64,000 bases of DNA from Leifsonia soli (GCF_013408745.1 NZ_JACCBJ010000001.1:2914001-2978000); one strand, 5' to 3'. Counted from the first letter of the stretch, positions 16,204 to 25,242 are shown. Program-made: numbers and translations. The notes: generated by a model not told the origin, from the sequence alone.

Positions 16204-17781
16204 TCAGACTGTAGCCGGGTCTTCGGCCGGCCGGGCGCCGGGCAGCGACTCCTCGGGCAGCGAGGTGCGCCCCGCCGGATAGAAGAGTCCGACGACGGCG
16301 ACGATCACCATGGCCGCCGCCATGCCCCAGAACGCCCACTGGACGGCGGAGGCGTAGTCGGACCGGACCGCGTGCAGGATCTGCTCCTGGACGGCCCGGG
16401 GAAGGGCGGAGAGCGCGCCGCCCTCGCCCGATGCGCCGCTGATCCGCTCGACGGCGCTCCGCGCGTCCGCCGCCGTGCCGCCGAATCTCGCGAACGAGTC
16501 CGTCAGCAGGTCGGTCAGGCGCGAGGTCACGACCGTCGTGAACACCGCGATGCCCAGCGCACCGCCGAAGTTCTTCATGGTCTGCGTGATCGCGCTCACC
16601 TCGCCGTAGCTGGCGCCGATCGCGCGGTTCACCGCGTCGGTCGAGACGGGGCTGAACATGAGGCCGATGCCGGCGCCGGCCACCACGATCGGCCAGGTCT
16701 GCGGGTTGAAGAACGCGTCGGCGTGAATGGACAGGTCGGTCGCCGTCGCCGCCAGCCAGCCGAAGCCGGCCGCGCCGATCAGGCCGCCCAGGAGCACGAC
16801 GCCGCGCGCGCCGCTCTTGTCGAAGCGCACCGACCCGATCCGGCTGGCCACGACGAAGCCGATGAAGAACTTGAGGAACAGCAGGCCCGTCTCTCCCGCC
16901 GAGAGCTGCAGGGACACCTGCCCGTAGACGCTGAGGAAGAAGAACGTGCTGATGAAGGCGATGGAGGCGAACAGCGTCGCGACGGTGGAGAGCGCGAACC
17001 CGCGGTCGCGGAAGGCGGCGATGCGGATGAGCGGCTGGCGGATCCTGCGCTGCGTCAGCACGAAGACCACCAGCAGCGCGGCGCCGACGACGAGCGAGCC
17101 GATCACGGCGGCGTCGCCCCATCCCCACGGGCTCGCCTGCTGCAAGCCGAAGACGACCAGGCCCATCCCGGCCGCGACGATCGCCGCCCCGAGCCAGTCG
17201 ATGCGCTCGCGGCGGCGGACGGAGGGCCGTGCGGCGATGGCGACGATGACGAAGGCGGCGACCGCGATCGGCACATTCACCCAGAAGATCGCCCGCCACG
17301 TCCACGTCGTCAGGTAGCCGCCGGCGATCGGGCCGACCGCCGTCATGGCTCCGGTGATCGCGAAGAAGATCGCCATGGCGCGCCCCCGGCTCTCGCGGGC
17401 GAAGCCCTCGACGACGATGCCGATCGCCGCGGGGAACATGATGGCCCCGCTGACGCCCTGGAGGGCACGTGCGGCGACGAGCCACGGCTCGGCGAGGTCG
17501 CCGGTCGGCGCCAGGCCGCAGAGCAGCGAGGTGATGCCGAAGCCGGCGATGCCGGCCAGCGCCATGCGCTTGTGTCCGATCACGTCGGCGATGCGGCCGC
17601 CCAGGAGGAAGAAGGCCGCGGTGGTCAGCAGGTAGACGTTGACGGCCCACTGCATCCCATCGTGCGTGAGGCCGAGGTTCTGCTGGATGCTGGGCGCCGA
17701 GAGCGCGACGATCGTCTGGTCGATCGTCGTCATCGAGACGGCGAAGATGAGCCCGGTCAGGGCGAGGGTTGACGACTTCAT
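16204..17781 (-). CDS. MFS multidrug exporter, DHA2 (EmrB/QacA) type
   Basis: A 525-aa transporter with the 14-helix pattern of the DHA2 family. Seen: MTTIDQTIVALSAPSIQ in helix 1, WAVNVYLLTTAAFFLLGGRIAD and VIGHKRM (motif A), and GVSGAIMFPAAIGIVVEGF (motif C region). These proteins use the proton gradient to expel drugs, dyes or metabolites. The start at ATG 17781 gives the usual short N-terminus; an upstream ATG at 17817 adds a basic tail. It heads the unit MFS-kinase-regulator. The next gene upstream, a TetR regulator, has the same orientation 49 bases away. Confidence 0.88.
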   Translation of the reverse strand: MKSSTLALTGLIFAVSMTTIDQTIVALSAPSIQQNLGLTHDGMQWAVNVYLLTTAAFFLLGGRIADVIGHKRMALAGIAGFGITSLLCGLAPTGDLAEPWLVAARALQGVSGAIMFPAAIGIVVEGFARESRGRAMAIFFAITGAMTAVGPIAGGYLTTWTWRAIFWVNVPIAVAAFVIVAIAARPSVRRRERIDWLGAAIVAAGMGLVVFGLQQASPWGWGDAAVIGSLVVGAALLVVFVLTQRRIRQPLIRIAAFRDRGFALSTVATLFASIAFISTFFFLSVYGQVSLQLSAGETGLLFLKFFIGFVVASRIGSVRFDKSGARGVVLLGGLIGAAGFGWLAATATDLSIHADAFFNPQTWPIVVAGAGIGLMFSPVSTDAVNRAIGASYGEVSAITQTMKNFGGALGIAVFTTVVTSRLTDLLTDSFARFGGTAADARSAVERISGASGEGGALSALPRAVQEQILHAVRSDYASAVQWAFWGMAAAMVIVAVVGLFYPAGRTSLPEESLPGARPAEDPATV

Positions 17782-17830
17782 ACCTCGAGCGTGGCGGCTC
17801 GCCGCCGCCCGCGGCACCGGCGGCCGGAGG

Positions 17831-18547
17831 TCACCCGTGTCCGCCGATCGGTGGACGCGGCGCCCGGTCGGCCGTCGCCCACCCGGGCCGCAGCTGCTCG
17901 ATCCCGTCGAGGACGAGCTCGAGCCCGGTGAGGAACTCCGCGTCGTAGTCGTATCCGGCGCGGGCGAGCTCGGCGACGACTTCGAGCAGGTGCGGGTACA
18001 TCGCCGCCAGCTCGGGCGGCGTCGCCTCGAGCTTGCGCGCGGCCGTCTCGCCCGACTCTTCCGGGGTGCCGAAGGGCAGTGTCTTCTGCTGGAGGGCGAA
18101 GCCGTAGACGTAGGCGTCGAGCACCGATGTGACGTGCACGGTCGTCCGGAACGAGAACCCCGACCGGCGGAGGCAGCCCATCATCGCGTCGTGCCTGCTC
18201 AGGTTCGCCGGGCCGGGACGCATGCGCGACTCCATCATCCCGACGGCCCAGCGATGGCGGAGCAGTGCGCTGCGAAGCGAGATCGAGCGGCGCCGCATCG
18301 CCTCCCGCCAGCCGAGATCGGAGGATGGCGCCTCCACCTCCGCCCAGACGGTGTCGACCATCCCGTCGAGCAGGTCGTCCTTGTTGGCGACGTGCTTGTA
18401 CAGCGCCATGGGGACGACGCCGAGCCGCTGCGCGAGCTCGCGCATGCTCAACCCGTCGAGGCCCTCCCGGTCCGCCAGCGCGACGGCGGCCTCGATGACC
18501 CGCGCTGTGCTCAGCGTCGGGCGGGACGTCACGGGCTCGCTTGACAT
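17831..18547 (-). CDS. TetR-family repressor with tetracyclin-repressor-like C-terminal domain
   Basis: A 238-aa regulator. The N-terminal helix-turn-helix is at residues about 14-58 (TARVIEAAVALADREGLDGL, then MRELAQRLGVVPMALYKHVAN). The C-terminal half matches the TetR_C class-1 domain, with AYVYGFALQQ and LLEVVAELA. I start at ATG 18547. The palindromes at 18548-18564 and 18582-18600 lie between it and the divergent DUF4386 gene, so it most likely represses both genes. The MFS exporter 49 bases downstream may be under the same control. The inducer is unknown. Confidence 0.87.
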   Translation of the reverse strand: MSSEPVTSRPTLSTARVIEAAVALADREGLDGLSMRELAQRLGVVPMALYKHVANKDDLLDGMVDTVWAEVEAPSSDLGWREAMRRRSISLRSALLRHRWAVGMMESRMRPGPANLSRHDAMMGCLRRSGFSFRTTVHVTSVLDAYVYGFALQQKTLPFGTPEESGETAARKLEATPPELAAMYPHLLEVVAELARAGYDYDAEFLTGLELVLDGIEQLRPGWATADRAPRPPIGGHG

Positions 18548-18564
18548 GGTGTACAGCGTACGCC
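18548..18564. promoter_or_regulatory. probable TetR operator, half-conserved
   Basis: GGTGTACAGCGTACGCC directly abuts the TetR start codon. It matches the neighbouring palindrome at GGTGTAC and GTACGCC with one imperfect arm, and would block the repressor's own promoter. Confidence 0.5.
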
Positions 18565-18581
18565 TACCCTGATCCCGATAC

Positions 18582-18600
18582 AGGTGTACGCCGTACACCT
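18582..18600. promoter_or_regulatory. probable TetR operator
   Basis: AGGTGTACGCCGTACACCT is a perfect 9+1+9 inverted repeat 20 bases before the DUF4386 start. Its centre is 35 bases from the weaker site at 18548-18564. This is the size and position expected for TetR-dimer binding. Confidence 0.65.
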
Positions 18601-18620
18601 CGCCTTTCCGAGAGGACATC

Positions 18621-19331
18621 ATGGATCCGGACCGCCGCCGCTCGCTCCTCGCGGGCGTGCTCTTCCTGCTCACCTTCGCCACCTCCATCCCCGGCGCGCT
18701 GCTCTACGGGCCCGTGCTGAACGATCCGCGCTTCGTGCTCGGCGACGGCTCGGCGACGGCCGTGCTCGCCGGTGCCGTGCTCGAGATCGCGCTGGTCATC
18801 GCCAATCTCGGCACAGCGCTCGCGCTCTACCCGGTGCTCCGGCGCACCAGCCCGTCGCTCGCGCTCGGCTACGTCGTCGCGCGGGTCATGGAGTCCACGC
18901 TGATCGCCGTCGGGATCCTCAGCCTGCTCACCGTCGTGAGCCTGCGGGAGGCCGGGACGGGCGCGGACGGAACCGCCGTGGTCGTCGCGCACGCGCTCGT
19001 CGCGCTGCACGGCTGGACGTTCCTCCTGGGCCCCGGCTTCGTCGTCGGCATCGGCAACGGCCTGATGCTCGGGTGGATGCTGCGCCGGGCCGGGCTCGTG
19101 CCGCGCGGCTGGGCGTGGTTCGGCATGATCGGCGGTCCGCTGGTGTCGCTGTCGGGCATCGCCGTGCTGTTCGGCGCGTGGGACCAGGTCTCCGCCGTGT
19201 CGGTGGTGCTGACGCTGCCCGAGGTCGTCTGGGAGCTGTTCCTCGGCGTCTACCTGACCGTCCACGGGTTCCACCGGCGGGACGCCGGGGCGGTCGCGGA
19301 CGGAACGGTCAGAGTCCCAGCGACTTCTTGA
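18621..19331 (+). CDS. DUF4386-family membrane protein
   Basis: A 236-aa protein with about seven hydrophobic segments. It starts MDPDRRRSLLAGVLFLLTFATSIPGALLY, the characteristic DUF4386 opening, and contains LHGWTFLLGPGFVVGIGNGLMLGWMLRR and PRGWAWFGMIGGPLV, also family features. The function of the family is unknown. It is divergent from the TetR gene and most likely repressed by it through the palindrome at 18582-18600. Its last 23 bases overlap the end of csrA on the other strand. Confidence 0.85.
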   Translation: MDPDRRRSLLAGVLFLLTFATSIPGALLYGPVLNDPRFVLGDGSATAVLAGAVLEIALVIANLGTALALYPVLRRTSPSLALGYVVARVMESTLIAVGILSLLTVVSLREAGTGADGTAVVVAHALVALHGWTFLLGPGFVVGIGNGLMLGWMLRRAGLVPRGWAWFGMIGGPLVSLSGIAVLFGAWDQVSAVSVVLTLPEVVWELFLGVYLTVHGFHRRDAGAVADGTVRVPATS

Positions 19332-19545
19332 TGAGCGCCTCGGCGTCGTCGGTGCCGGCGGCGCGCTCGGTCGCCTCCTGGTTGGCCTCGGTCACGGCCT
19401 TGACCACCTCGTCGCGCTGGATGCGGATGCCGCGCGGGGCATCGATGCCGATCCGCACGCCGTCCCCACGCGCTTCGAGGATCGTGACGACGATGTCGTC
19501 GCCGATGAGCACCCGCTCCCCCGCCTTGCGCGTCAATACCAGCAT
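19309..19545 (-). CDS. csrA: carbon storage regulator CsrA, flagellin translation repressor
   Basis: A 78-aa CsrA. Seen: MLVLTRKAGERVLIGDDIVVTIL, GDGVRIGIDAPRGIRIQRDEV, the complete RNA-binding beta core, with an unusually long Ala/Glu-rich tail. CsrA dimers bind GGA motifs in mRNA leaders and block translation; in Bacillus the target is flagellin and the antagonist is FliW. Here csrA is the last gene of the flhA operon, 9 bases after the FlhF-like gene, and fliW lies at the far end of the locus (51907). Its 3' end overlaps the convergent DUF4386 gene. Confidence 0.95.
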   Translation of the reverse strand: MLVLTRKAGERVLIGDDIVVTILEARGDGVRIGIDAPRGIRIQRDEVVKAVTEANQEATERAAGTDDAEALIKKSLGL

Positions 19546-19554
19546 CCGTCCAGC

Positions 19555-20232
19555 CTATCCGCCGGGCGGTGCGTCCAGCCAGAGCACCGGCAGGCCCAGG
19601 CGGTGCACGTCGTCCGGCGTCGAGGTGAAGGCGGCGCCGGTCGCGGCCACCGCGTCCACGGCGAGCACCGCATCCACCGCCCGGACCCAGCCGCTGGTGT
19701 CGCCGAACGTGCGCGAGACGTCGACGGCCACCCAGACCTGATCGGGGGCGATGCCGGCCAGGTCAGCGGCGAGCCCGGGCACGGCATCCGGGGCGGCGAG
19801 TGGGAAGGCGGCAACCACGGGGATGTCGCGGCGCACGCCGTCGGCGCGGGCGGCGAGCGCGGCGCGGCGGTCGGAGAGCTGCTGCACCTCGGCACCGGCG
19901 TCGGCGGAGGCGGCGAGCACGCGCGCCGCGGCCTCCGCGTCGGGGCCCAGCCCGACCACGAGCGTCAGGTCGCCCCGCCCGCGCAGGCGGGCCGGCGGCG
20001 GCCCGAGGTGCGACATGATGTCGCCACTCGTCGCCGATTCCGGCAACGACTCACCACTCGACGGCGTCGGGTCGAAGCCCGCCGGAAGGGACGCGGGCGG
20101 AGGGGACGCGGGCGCGTCGACGGCTCGGACGAGGTCGTCGAGCACGGCCTGGAACGCGAGGGAGGATGTGGAGACGGCCGGGAGGACCTCCTCGTCGCCG
20201 GCGACCCACTCAGGCCGCGATCGACTCCGCAC
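19555..20232 (-). CDS. FlhF-like protein of the flagellar export operon, no intact P-loop
   Basis: A 225-aa protein between flhA and csrA. Residues about 88-115 (DLTLVVGLGPDAEAAARVLA) occupy the place of the FlhF/SRP GTPase P-loop, but the GxxGxGKT consensus with its Lys is absent. DQVWVAVDVSRTFGD and LGLPVLWLDAPP near the end resemble late strands of that fold. The first 85 residues are Pro/Ser-rich and contain a 50-base repeat also found in fliK. GTG 20232 overlaps the flhA stop by 23 bases. It may be a degenerate placement or targeting factor; this is inferred from position and faint similarity only. Confidence 0.45.
   Translation of the reverse strand: MRSRSRPEWVAGDEEVLPAVSTSSLAFQAVLDDLVRAVDAPASPPPASLPAGFDPTPSSGESLPESATSGDIMSHLGPPPARLRGRGDLTLVVGLGPDAEAAARVLAASADAGAEVQQLSDRRAALAARADGVRRDIPVVAAFPLAAPDAVPGLAADLAGIAPDQVWVAVDVSRTFGDTSGWVRAVDAVLAVDAVAATGAAFTSTPDDVHRLGLPVLWLDAPPGG
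20011..20062. repeat. repeat family C, copy inside the FlhF-like gene
   Basis: Read on the minus strand, this stretch contains GAGTGGTGAGTCGTTGC, GAATCGGCGACGAGTGG and CATGTCGC, and matches 36926-36988 in fliK with few changes. It is translated within the Ser-rich linker of the host gene. Confidence 0.55.
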
Positions 20233-22264
20233 CCCGCACCACCCCCACCGTCTCGATCGCCGCCTGCACAGCGGTCACCTCCTGGTAGGAGAGCACCGCG
20301 AGTCCCGCGATCTGGCCGGCGACGAGCCGCCGTATGGCCGGACGCAGGGCCGGCGCGCAGACCAGGACCGCCGAGACTCCGGCATCGTCCAACCGCGCCG
20401 CCGTGTCGCGGACCGAGGCCAGCACGGCCTCCAGCCGCACCGGGTCGAGCACGATCTGCGTGCCGCCCTCCGACGGGCGCAGGCCTTCGAGCATCGACTG
20501 CTCGAGGCCCGGGTCGATCATGATGACCCGCAGCGTCCCCTCGTCGACGTGCGGCGCGACGACGGCCGGCCCGAGGGCGGCGCGCGCGGCCTCGACCAGC
20601 CCCTCGGGGTCGTTCGACACCTTCGCGCGCAGCGTCAGTGCCTCCAGGATGCGCGGGAGGTCGTTGATCGGCACCTGCTCGGCCAGCAGCCCCTGCAGCA
20701 CCCTCTGCACCTCGGCCAGCGAGAGCAGCGCGGGGATGAGCTCCTCCACCGCCGGCGGGTTCACGCGCTTGACGCCCTCGGTGAGAAGGCGCACGTCCTC
20801 CCGGGTGAGCAGGCGCGCCGCGTTCGCCGTGATGATCGACGACAGGTGCGTGATGAGCACGGAGACGCGGTCGATGACCGTCGCCCCGCCCAGCTCCGCG
20901 CTGTGCCGCATCTCGGACGGGATCCACTTCGCCGGGAGCCCGAACACCGGCTCGACGGTCGGCGTTCCCGGCAGGTTGTCCAGGGCGTCGCCGAGGGCGA
21001 GCACCCGGCCGGACGGCGCCTGCCCCCGGCCGGCCTCCACTCCCGCGATCTTGATCACGTAGGTCGACGGCGGCAGCTCCGCGCTGTCGCGCGTGCGCAC
21101 CGGCGGCACGATCACCCCGAGCTCGAGCGCGATCTTGCGCCGCAGCGCCCGAACCCGGGCGAGCAGGTCGTCGGAGGCGCCGCTGACGATGTCGACGAGG
21201 TCGGGCGCGAGCGTGATCTCGAGCGCGTGCACGCGCATCTGCTCGATCAGGTCCTCCGTCGTCTCCGACGTGGTCGCCGCGACGGCGTTCTGCGCCGCCT
21301 GCGCCTTCTTCGCCGCCGCCTGCGACGTCTTGATGCGCTGCGACGCGAAGATGAGGAACGCGCCGACGAGCACGAACGGGATGGGCGGCATCCCGGGGAT
21401 GAGCGCCATCACGATCGCTGCGCATCCCGCGATCATCAGGGCGTTGCGCGATTGGCTGAGCTGGTTGCTCGCCGTCGTTCCCATCTCGGACTCGGCGTTC
21501 GAGCGCGTCACGATCATGCCCGTGGACACCGCCATGAGCAGGGCGGGGATCTGCGAGACGAGGCCGTCGCCGATGGTCAGCAGGGTATAGGAGTTGACGG
21601 CGTCGCCGAGCTGCATGCCGCGCTGCACCATCCCGATCGCGATGCCGCCGACGACGTTGATCACGATGATGAGGATGCCCGCGATGGCGTCGCCCTTGAC
21701 GAACTTGGATGCGCCGTCCATCGCGCCGTAGAAGTCCGCCTCGGCCGAGACCTCGGCGCGACGGGCCCGCGCCTGCTCCTCGGTGATGAGCCCGGCGTTG
21801 AGGTCGGCGTCGATCGCCATCTGCTTGCCCGGCATCGCGTCGAGGGTGAAGCGCGCGCCGACCTCCGCCACGCGCTCCGCACCCTTGGTGACGACGATGA
21901 ACTGGATGACCACCAGGATGAGGAAGACGACGGCGCCGATGATGATCGAGCCGCCGACGGCGACGTGGCCGAACGCCTGGATGACCTGCCCGGCGAAGCC
22001 GTCGCCCAGCACCAGGCGGGTGGATGCGACGTTGAGCCCGAGCCGGAACAGCGTCGCCACGAGAAGCAGCGACGGGAACACGGAGAAGTCGAGCGGCTTC
22101 TTGACGAACATCGTCGTGAGCAGCACGACCAGCGCCAGCATGATGTTGACGATGATGAGCACGTCGAGGAGCCACGACGGCACCGGGACGACGAGCAGCA
22201 TGATGATGCCGACCACCCCGATCGGCACGGCCACCTTGGCGGCGAGACCCTTGTTCGGCTTCAC
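20210..22264 (-). CDS. flhA: flagellar type III export protein FlhA
   Basis: A 684-aa inner-membrane export gate protein. The N-terminal half has eight helices, including VAVPIGVVGIIMLLVVPVPSW and FPSLLLVATLFRLGLNVASTR, and carries the FHIPEP region (KGAERVAEVGARFTLDAMPGKQMAID). The cytosolic part (from about residue 330) binds chaperone-substrate complexes. I start at GTG 22264, overlapping the flhB stop by 4 bases. An FlhF-like gene and csrA follow in the same operon. Length is normal for the family. Confidence 0.95.
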   Translation of the reverse strand: MKPNKGLAAKVAVPIGVVGIIMLLVVPVPSWLLDVLIIVNIMLALVVLLTTMFVKKPLDFSVFPSLLLVATLFRLGLNVASTRLVLGDGFAGQVIQAFGHVAVGGSIIIGAVVFLILVVIQFIVVTKGAERVAEVGARFTLDAMPGKQMAIDADLNAGLITEEQARARRAEVSAEADFYGAMDGASKFVKGDAIAGILIIVINVVGGIAIGMVQRGMQLGDAVNSYTLLTIGDGLVSQIPALLMAVSTGMIVTRSNAESEMGTTASNQLSQSRNALMIAGCAAIVMALIPGMPPIPFVLVGAFLIFASQRIKTSQAAAKKAQAAQNAVAATTSETTEDLIEQMRVHALEITLAPDLVDIVSGASDDLLARVRALRRKIALELGVIVPPVRTRDSAELPPSTYVIKIAGVEAGRGQAPSGRVLALGDALDNLPGTPTVEPVFGLPAKWIPSEMRHSAELGGATVIDRVSVLITHLSSIITANAARLLTREDVRLLTEGVKRVNPPAVEELIPALLSLAEVQRVLQGLLAEQVPINDLPRILEALTLRAKVSNDPEGLVEAARAALGPAVVAPHVDEGTLRVIMIDPGLEQSMLEGLRPSEGGTQIVLDPVRLEAVLASVRDTAARLDDAGVSAVLVCAPALRPAIRRLVAGQIAGLAVLSYQEVTAVQAAIETVGVVRGAESIAA

Positions 22265-23355
22265 GACATCCCTCCCTGGAGCTGCGGCCGCATGGTGTGG
22301 AGCCCGGCAGCCGAGCCGCGCTGCTTGAGCGACATGACGAACGCGAGGACCCGCGCGACCGCGTTGTAGAGCTCGACGGGGATCTCGTCCCCGACCTCGC
22401 ATCCGGCGTGCAGCGCCCGCGCGAGCGGGATGTCCTTGACGATCGGCACGCGCTCCTCCTCCGCCTTCTCACGGATGCGCAGCGCGATGGCGCCCGCGCC
22501 CTTCGCGACGACCCGCGGGGCCGACTTGCCCGGTTCGTACTTCACCGCGACGGCGATGTGCGTCGGGTTGACGAGCACGACATCCGACCCGCCGATGGCC
22601 GCGATCATGCGGTTGCGGCTCATCGCGAGCTGACGGGAGCGCCGGTGCGAGCGCACCAGCGGGTCGCCCTCGCTGTTCTTGTTCTCGTCGCGCACCTCCT
22701 GCTTGCTCATGCGCGTGTGCTTGCGGTTGCGGCGCATGACCACGAGCACGTCGAGGCCGGCGAGCACGAGGCCGGCGCCGATCGCCGCCTGCAGCAGCCC
22801 TGCCGTCCCCCCGGACGCGGCCGAGAGCAGGGAGGCGAGCGGCATCGAGCCGGACGTGAGCAGCACCGGCATCAGCCCCTGGACCACGAGGAACAGCCCG
22901 ATCGCGACCACGGCCGACTTGAGCAGGGTCTTCGCGCCCTCCCAGAGCGCCCGCATCCCGAACACGCGTCCGATGCCCTGCACGATGTTGAACTGCTCGT
23001 ACTTGCCCTCGAGCTTCTTGAAGTGGATGCCGCCCTGCACGGCGGCGGCGCCCACCACGGCGAGCGCGCCCACGGCCAGCAGCGGTCCGATCGTCGCCAT
23101 GATGCTGCCGAGCCCGTCGCCGAGCGCGGCGACCGCCTTCGCCGGGTCGGGGCTCTCGATCACCGAGCGGACGGAGAACAGCTGCTCGATGGCGGCGGTG
23201 CTGCCGGTCTGCAGGGTGAAGGGCAGCATCACGGCAGCAGCTCCGACTCCGACCCAGGCGGTCAGGTCGGACGACTTGGAGAGGCGGCCCTTGGAGCGCG
23301 CCTCCTTCATCCGCTTTTCCGTCGCCTGCTCGGTGCGTTCCTGCGCGTCGCTCAT
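22261..23355 (-). CDS. flhB: flagellar export switch protein FlhB
   Basis: A 364-aa membrane protein that sets export specificity by cutting itself. Seen: SDAQERTEQATEKRMKEARSKG at the N-terminus, four membrane helices between about 30 and 210, and the autocleavage motif NPTH in VVLVNPTHIAVAVKY (about residue 265). The start ATG 23355 overlaps the fliR stop and its own stop overlaps flhA, so translation is coupled through the operon. The C-terminal tail RGSAAGLHTMRPQLQGGMS is unconserved. Confidence 0.95.
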   Translation of the reverse strand: MSDAQERTEQATEKRMKEARSKGRLSKSSDLTAWVGVGAAAVMLPFTLQTGSTAAIEQLFSVRSVIESPDPAKAVAALGDGLGSIMATIGPLLAVGALAVVGAAAVQGGIHFKKLEGKYEQFNIVQGIGRVFGMRALWEGAKTLLKSAVVAIGLFLVVQGLMPVLLTSGSMPLASLLSAASGGTAGLLQAAIGAGLVLAGLDVLVVMRRNRKHTRMSKQEVRDENKNSEGDPLVRSHRRSRQLAMSRNRMIAAIGGSDVVLVNPTHIAVAVKYEPGKSAPRVVAKGAGAIALRIREKAEEERVPIVKDIPLARALHAGCEVGDEIPVELYNAVARVLAFVMSLKQRGSAAGLHTMRPQLQGGMS

Positions 23356-24113
23356 CGGCCCACCCCCAGCATGGTCTTGACGGCGGTGTCGGTGAGCCCC
23401 GAGACGACCCCCGGCAGCGCGACGAACACGATCGCGGCCAGCACGACGGTCAGCATGATCTTCAGCGGGAAGCCGAGCGAGAAGGCGTTGAGCGCCGGAG
23501 CGACGCGGGTGAGGAGTCCGAGGCCGACGTCGGCGAGGAACAGCACGACGATCAGCGGCCCGGCGATCTGCAGCGCCGCCAGGAACATCTGGGTGAGACC
23601 GTCGACCATCTGCTTCGCCGGATCGGCCAGATCGATCCCCGCGGCGAGCGGGACGGCGTCGAACGTGCGCACGAGACCGCCGATGATGAGCTGGTAGCCG
23701 CCCGACGCGAACAGCAGCGCGAGCGCCGTCAGCTGGAACATCCGCGTGAACTGGGCGCCGTTGATCATCGACTGCGGGTCGAACGCCTGGGCCAGCTGGA
23801 AGCCGCCGAACAGGTCGACCAGGCTGCCCGCCGACTGGATCGCCGAGAACACCAGGAAGACGAGGAAGCCGAGCGTCGCCCCCACCGCCAGCTCCCGCAC
23901 CATGTCGAGCAGGAATGCGCCGGTGTCGGCCGACCGGTACCCGGCGCCGACGCGGGGCGCGACGGCGACCGCCAGACCGATGGCGAGCATCCCCTTCACC
24001 TGCGCGGGGAACCCGTTGTACGAGAACGGCGGCGCGATCACCAGGAACGCGACCATGCGCAGCGAGGCCAGCGCGATCGCCTCGATCGCGGCCAGGTCGA
24101 TGGGGATGAACAT
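23352..24113 (-). CDS. fliR: flagellar export apparatus protein FliR
   Basis: A 253-aa protein of the FliPQR export pore with about six hydrophobic segments. Seen: LASLRMVAFLVIAPPFSYNGFPAQVKGMLAIGLAV, GFLVFLVFSAIQSAGSLVDLFGGFQLAQAFDPQS and the conserved ALNAFSLGFPLKIMLT. The start ATG 24113 overlaps the fliQ stop (TGATG). The gene sits in the canonical order fliP-fliQ-fliR-flhB-flhA. Confidence 0.95.
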   Translation of the reverse strand: MFIPIDLAAIEAIALASLRMVAFLVIAPPFSYNGFPAQVKGMLAIGLAVAVAPRVGAGYRSADTGAFLLDMVRELAVGATLGFLVFLVFSAIQSAGSLVDLFGGFQLAQAFDPQSMINGAQFTRMFQLTALALLFASGGYQLIIGGLVRTFDAVPLAAGIDLADPAKQMVDGLTQMFLAALQIAGPLIVVLFLADVGLGLLTRVAPALNAFSLGFPLKIMLTVVLAAIVFVALPGVVSGLTDTAVKTMLGVGR

Positions 24114-24388
24114 CAGCCACCGCCCAGCAGCTGCGGGATCTTGTCGAACAGCACGTGGGTGAAGGAGACGAGCTCGGCGATCATCCACTGGCCGCAGATG
24201 ATGAGGGCGACGGCCACCGCCGCGGCCTTCGGCACGAACGAGAGGGTGACCTCCTGGATCTGCGTGATCGACTGCACCAGCGAGATCGCGAACCCCACGA
24301 CAAGCGCGGTGACGACGATCGGAGCGGCCAGCTTCGCGGTCACCATCAGTCCCTGCATCGCGATGTCGAGGACGGCGTTCGGGTTCAT
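24113..24388 (-). CDS. fliQ: flagellar export apparatus protein FliQ
   Basis: A 91-aa, two-helix subunit of the export pore. Seen: the first helix KLAAPIVVTALVVGFAISLVQ, the conserved SITQIQEVTLSFVPKAAAV, and the second helix VALIICGQWMIAELVSFTHV. The start overlaps the fliP stop by 4 bases. Size and motif order are exactly as expected. Confidence 0.95.
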   Translation of the reverse strand: MNPNAVLDIAMQGLMVTAKLAAPIVVTALVVGFAISLVQSITQIQEVTLSFVPKAAAVAVALIICGQWMIAELVSFTHVLFDKIPQLLGGG

Positions 24389-25242
24389 CCGCCACCACCC
24401 CCGTAGCTGGTGATCAGGCTCGTGATGATGAGCCCCCATCCATCGACCAGCACGAACAGCAGGATCTTGAACGGCAGCGAGATCATCACCGGCGGGAGCA
24501 TCATCATGCCCATCGACATGAGAGCCGCCGAGACGACCATGTCGATCACCAGGAACGGCACGAAGATGACGAAGCCGATGATGAACGCGGCGCGCAGCTC
24601 GGAGATCATGAACGCCGGGATGAGCGTGAGCAGCGGCACGGCGCTGACGCTCTCCGGGTTCGGGCGCCCCGCCGCGCGGGTCATCAGGGCGATGTCCTCC
24701 TCGCGGGTGTGCGCGGCCATGAAGCCGCGCAGCGGCGCCTCCGCCGCGTGCGCGGCCGCCGTGAAGTCGATGTGCCCGGCGAGGTAGGGCTGCACGGCCG
24801 AGTTGTTGATGTCGACCAGCACCGGGCTCATGATGAACAGGCTGAGGAACAGCGAGAGGCCGGCGAGCACCTGGTTCGGCGGGATGGACGGGAGCGCCAG
24901 CGCGTTCCGCGTGATGGCGAGCACGACGAAGATCTTCGTGAACGACGACATCATCAACAGCAGGGCCGGCGCCACCGACAGCACCGTGATGCCGAGGAGG
25001 GTGAGGACGGCGGCGCTGGGCGTGCCGTTCGGGCCGTTGATGTCGAGCGTGATGCCGCCGGTACCGGCCGCGGGTCCGGACGGGCCGGTCGGGGTCGGAA
25101 CGGGTGTCGGAACGGCGTGCGCGGCGGTGGACCCCAGCAGCACGATGGCCGCGACGATGAGCGCGACCAGGATGCCGGCCAGCGCCAGGCGGGGCAGGCG
25201 CCCGGTGCGCGCCGTGCGCGCCGTGGCCTCCGGCGCCGTCAC
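24385..25242 (-). CDS. fliP: flagellar export apparatus protein FliP
   Basis: A 285-aa core pore protein made as a precursor. Seen: an N-terminal signal-like helix (LALAGILVALIVAAIVLLGSTAAHA), then SSFTKIFVVLAITRNALALPSIPPNQVLAGLSLFLSLFIM and FIIGFVIFVPFLVIDMVVSAALMSMGMMMLPPV, diagnostic of FliP. I start at GTG 25242, which overlaps the fliO stop by 4 bases as in the rest of the operon; a GTG at 25278 would give a 40-base overlap. Confidence 0.93.
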   Translation of the reverse strand: MTAPEATARTARTGRLPRLALAGILVALIVAAIVLLGSTAAHAVPTPVPTPTGPSGPAAGTGGITLDINGPNGTPSAAVLTLLGITVLSVAPALLLMMSSFTKIFVVLAITRNALALPSIPPNQVLAGLSLFLSLFIMSPVLVDINNSAVQPYLAGHIDFTAAAHAAEAPLRGFMAAHTREEDIALMTRAAGRPNPESVSAVPLLTLIPAFMISELRAAFIIGFVIFVPFLVIDMVVSAALMSMGMMMLPPVMISLPFKILLFVLVDGWGLIITSLITSYGGGGG

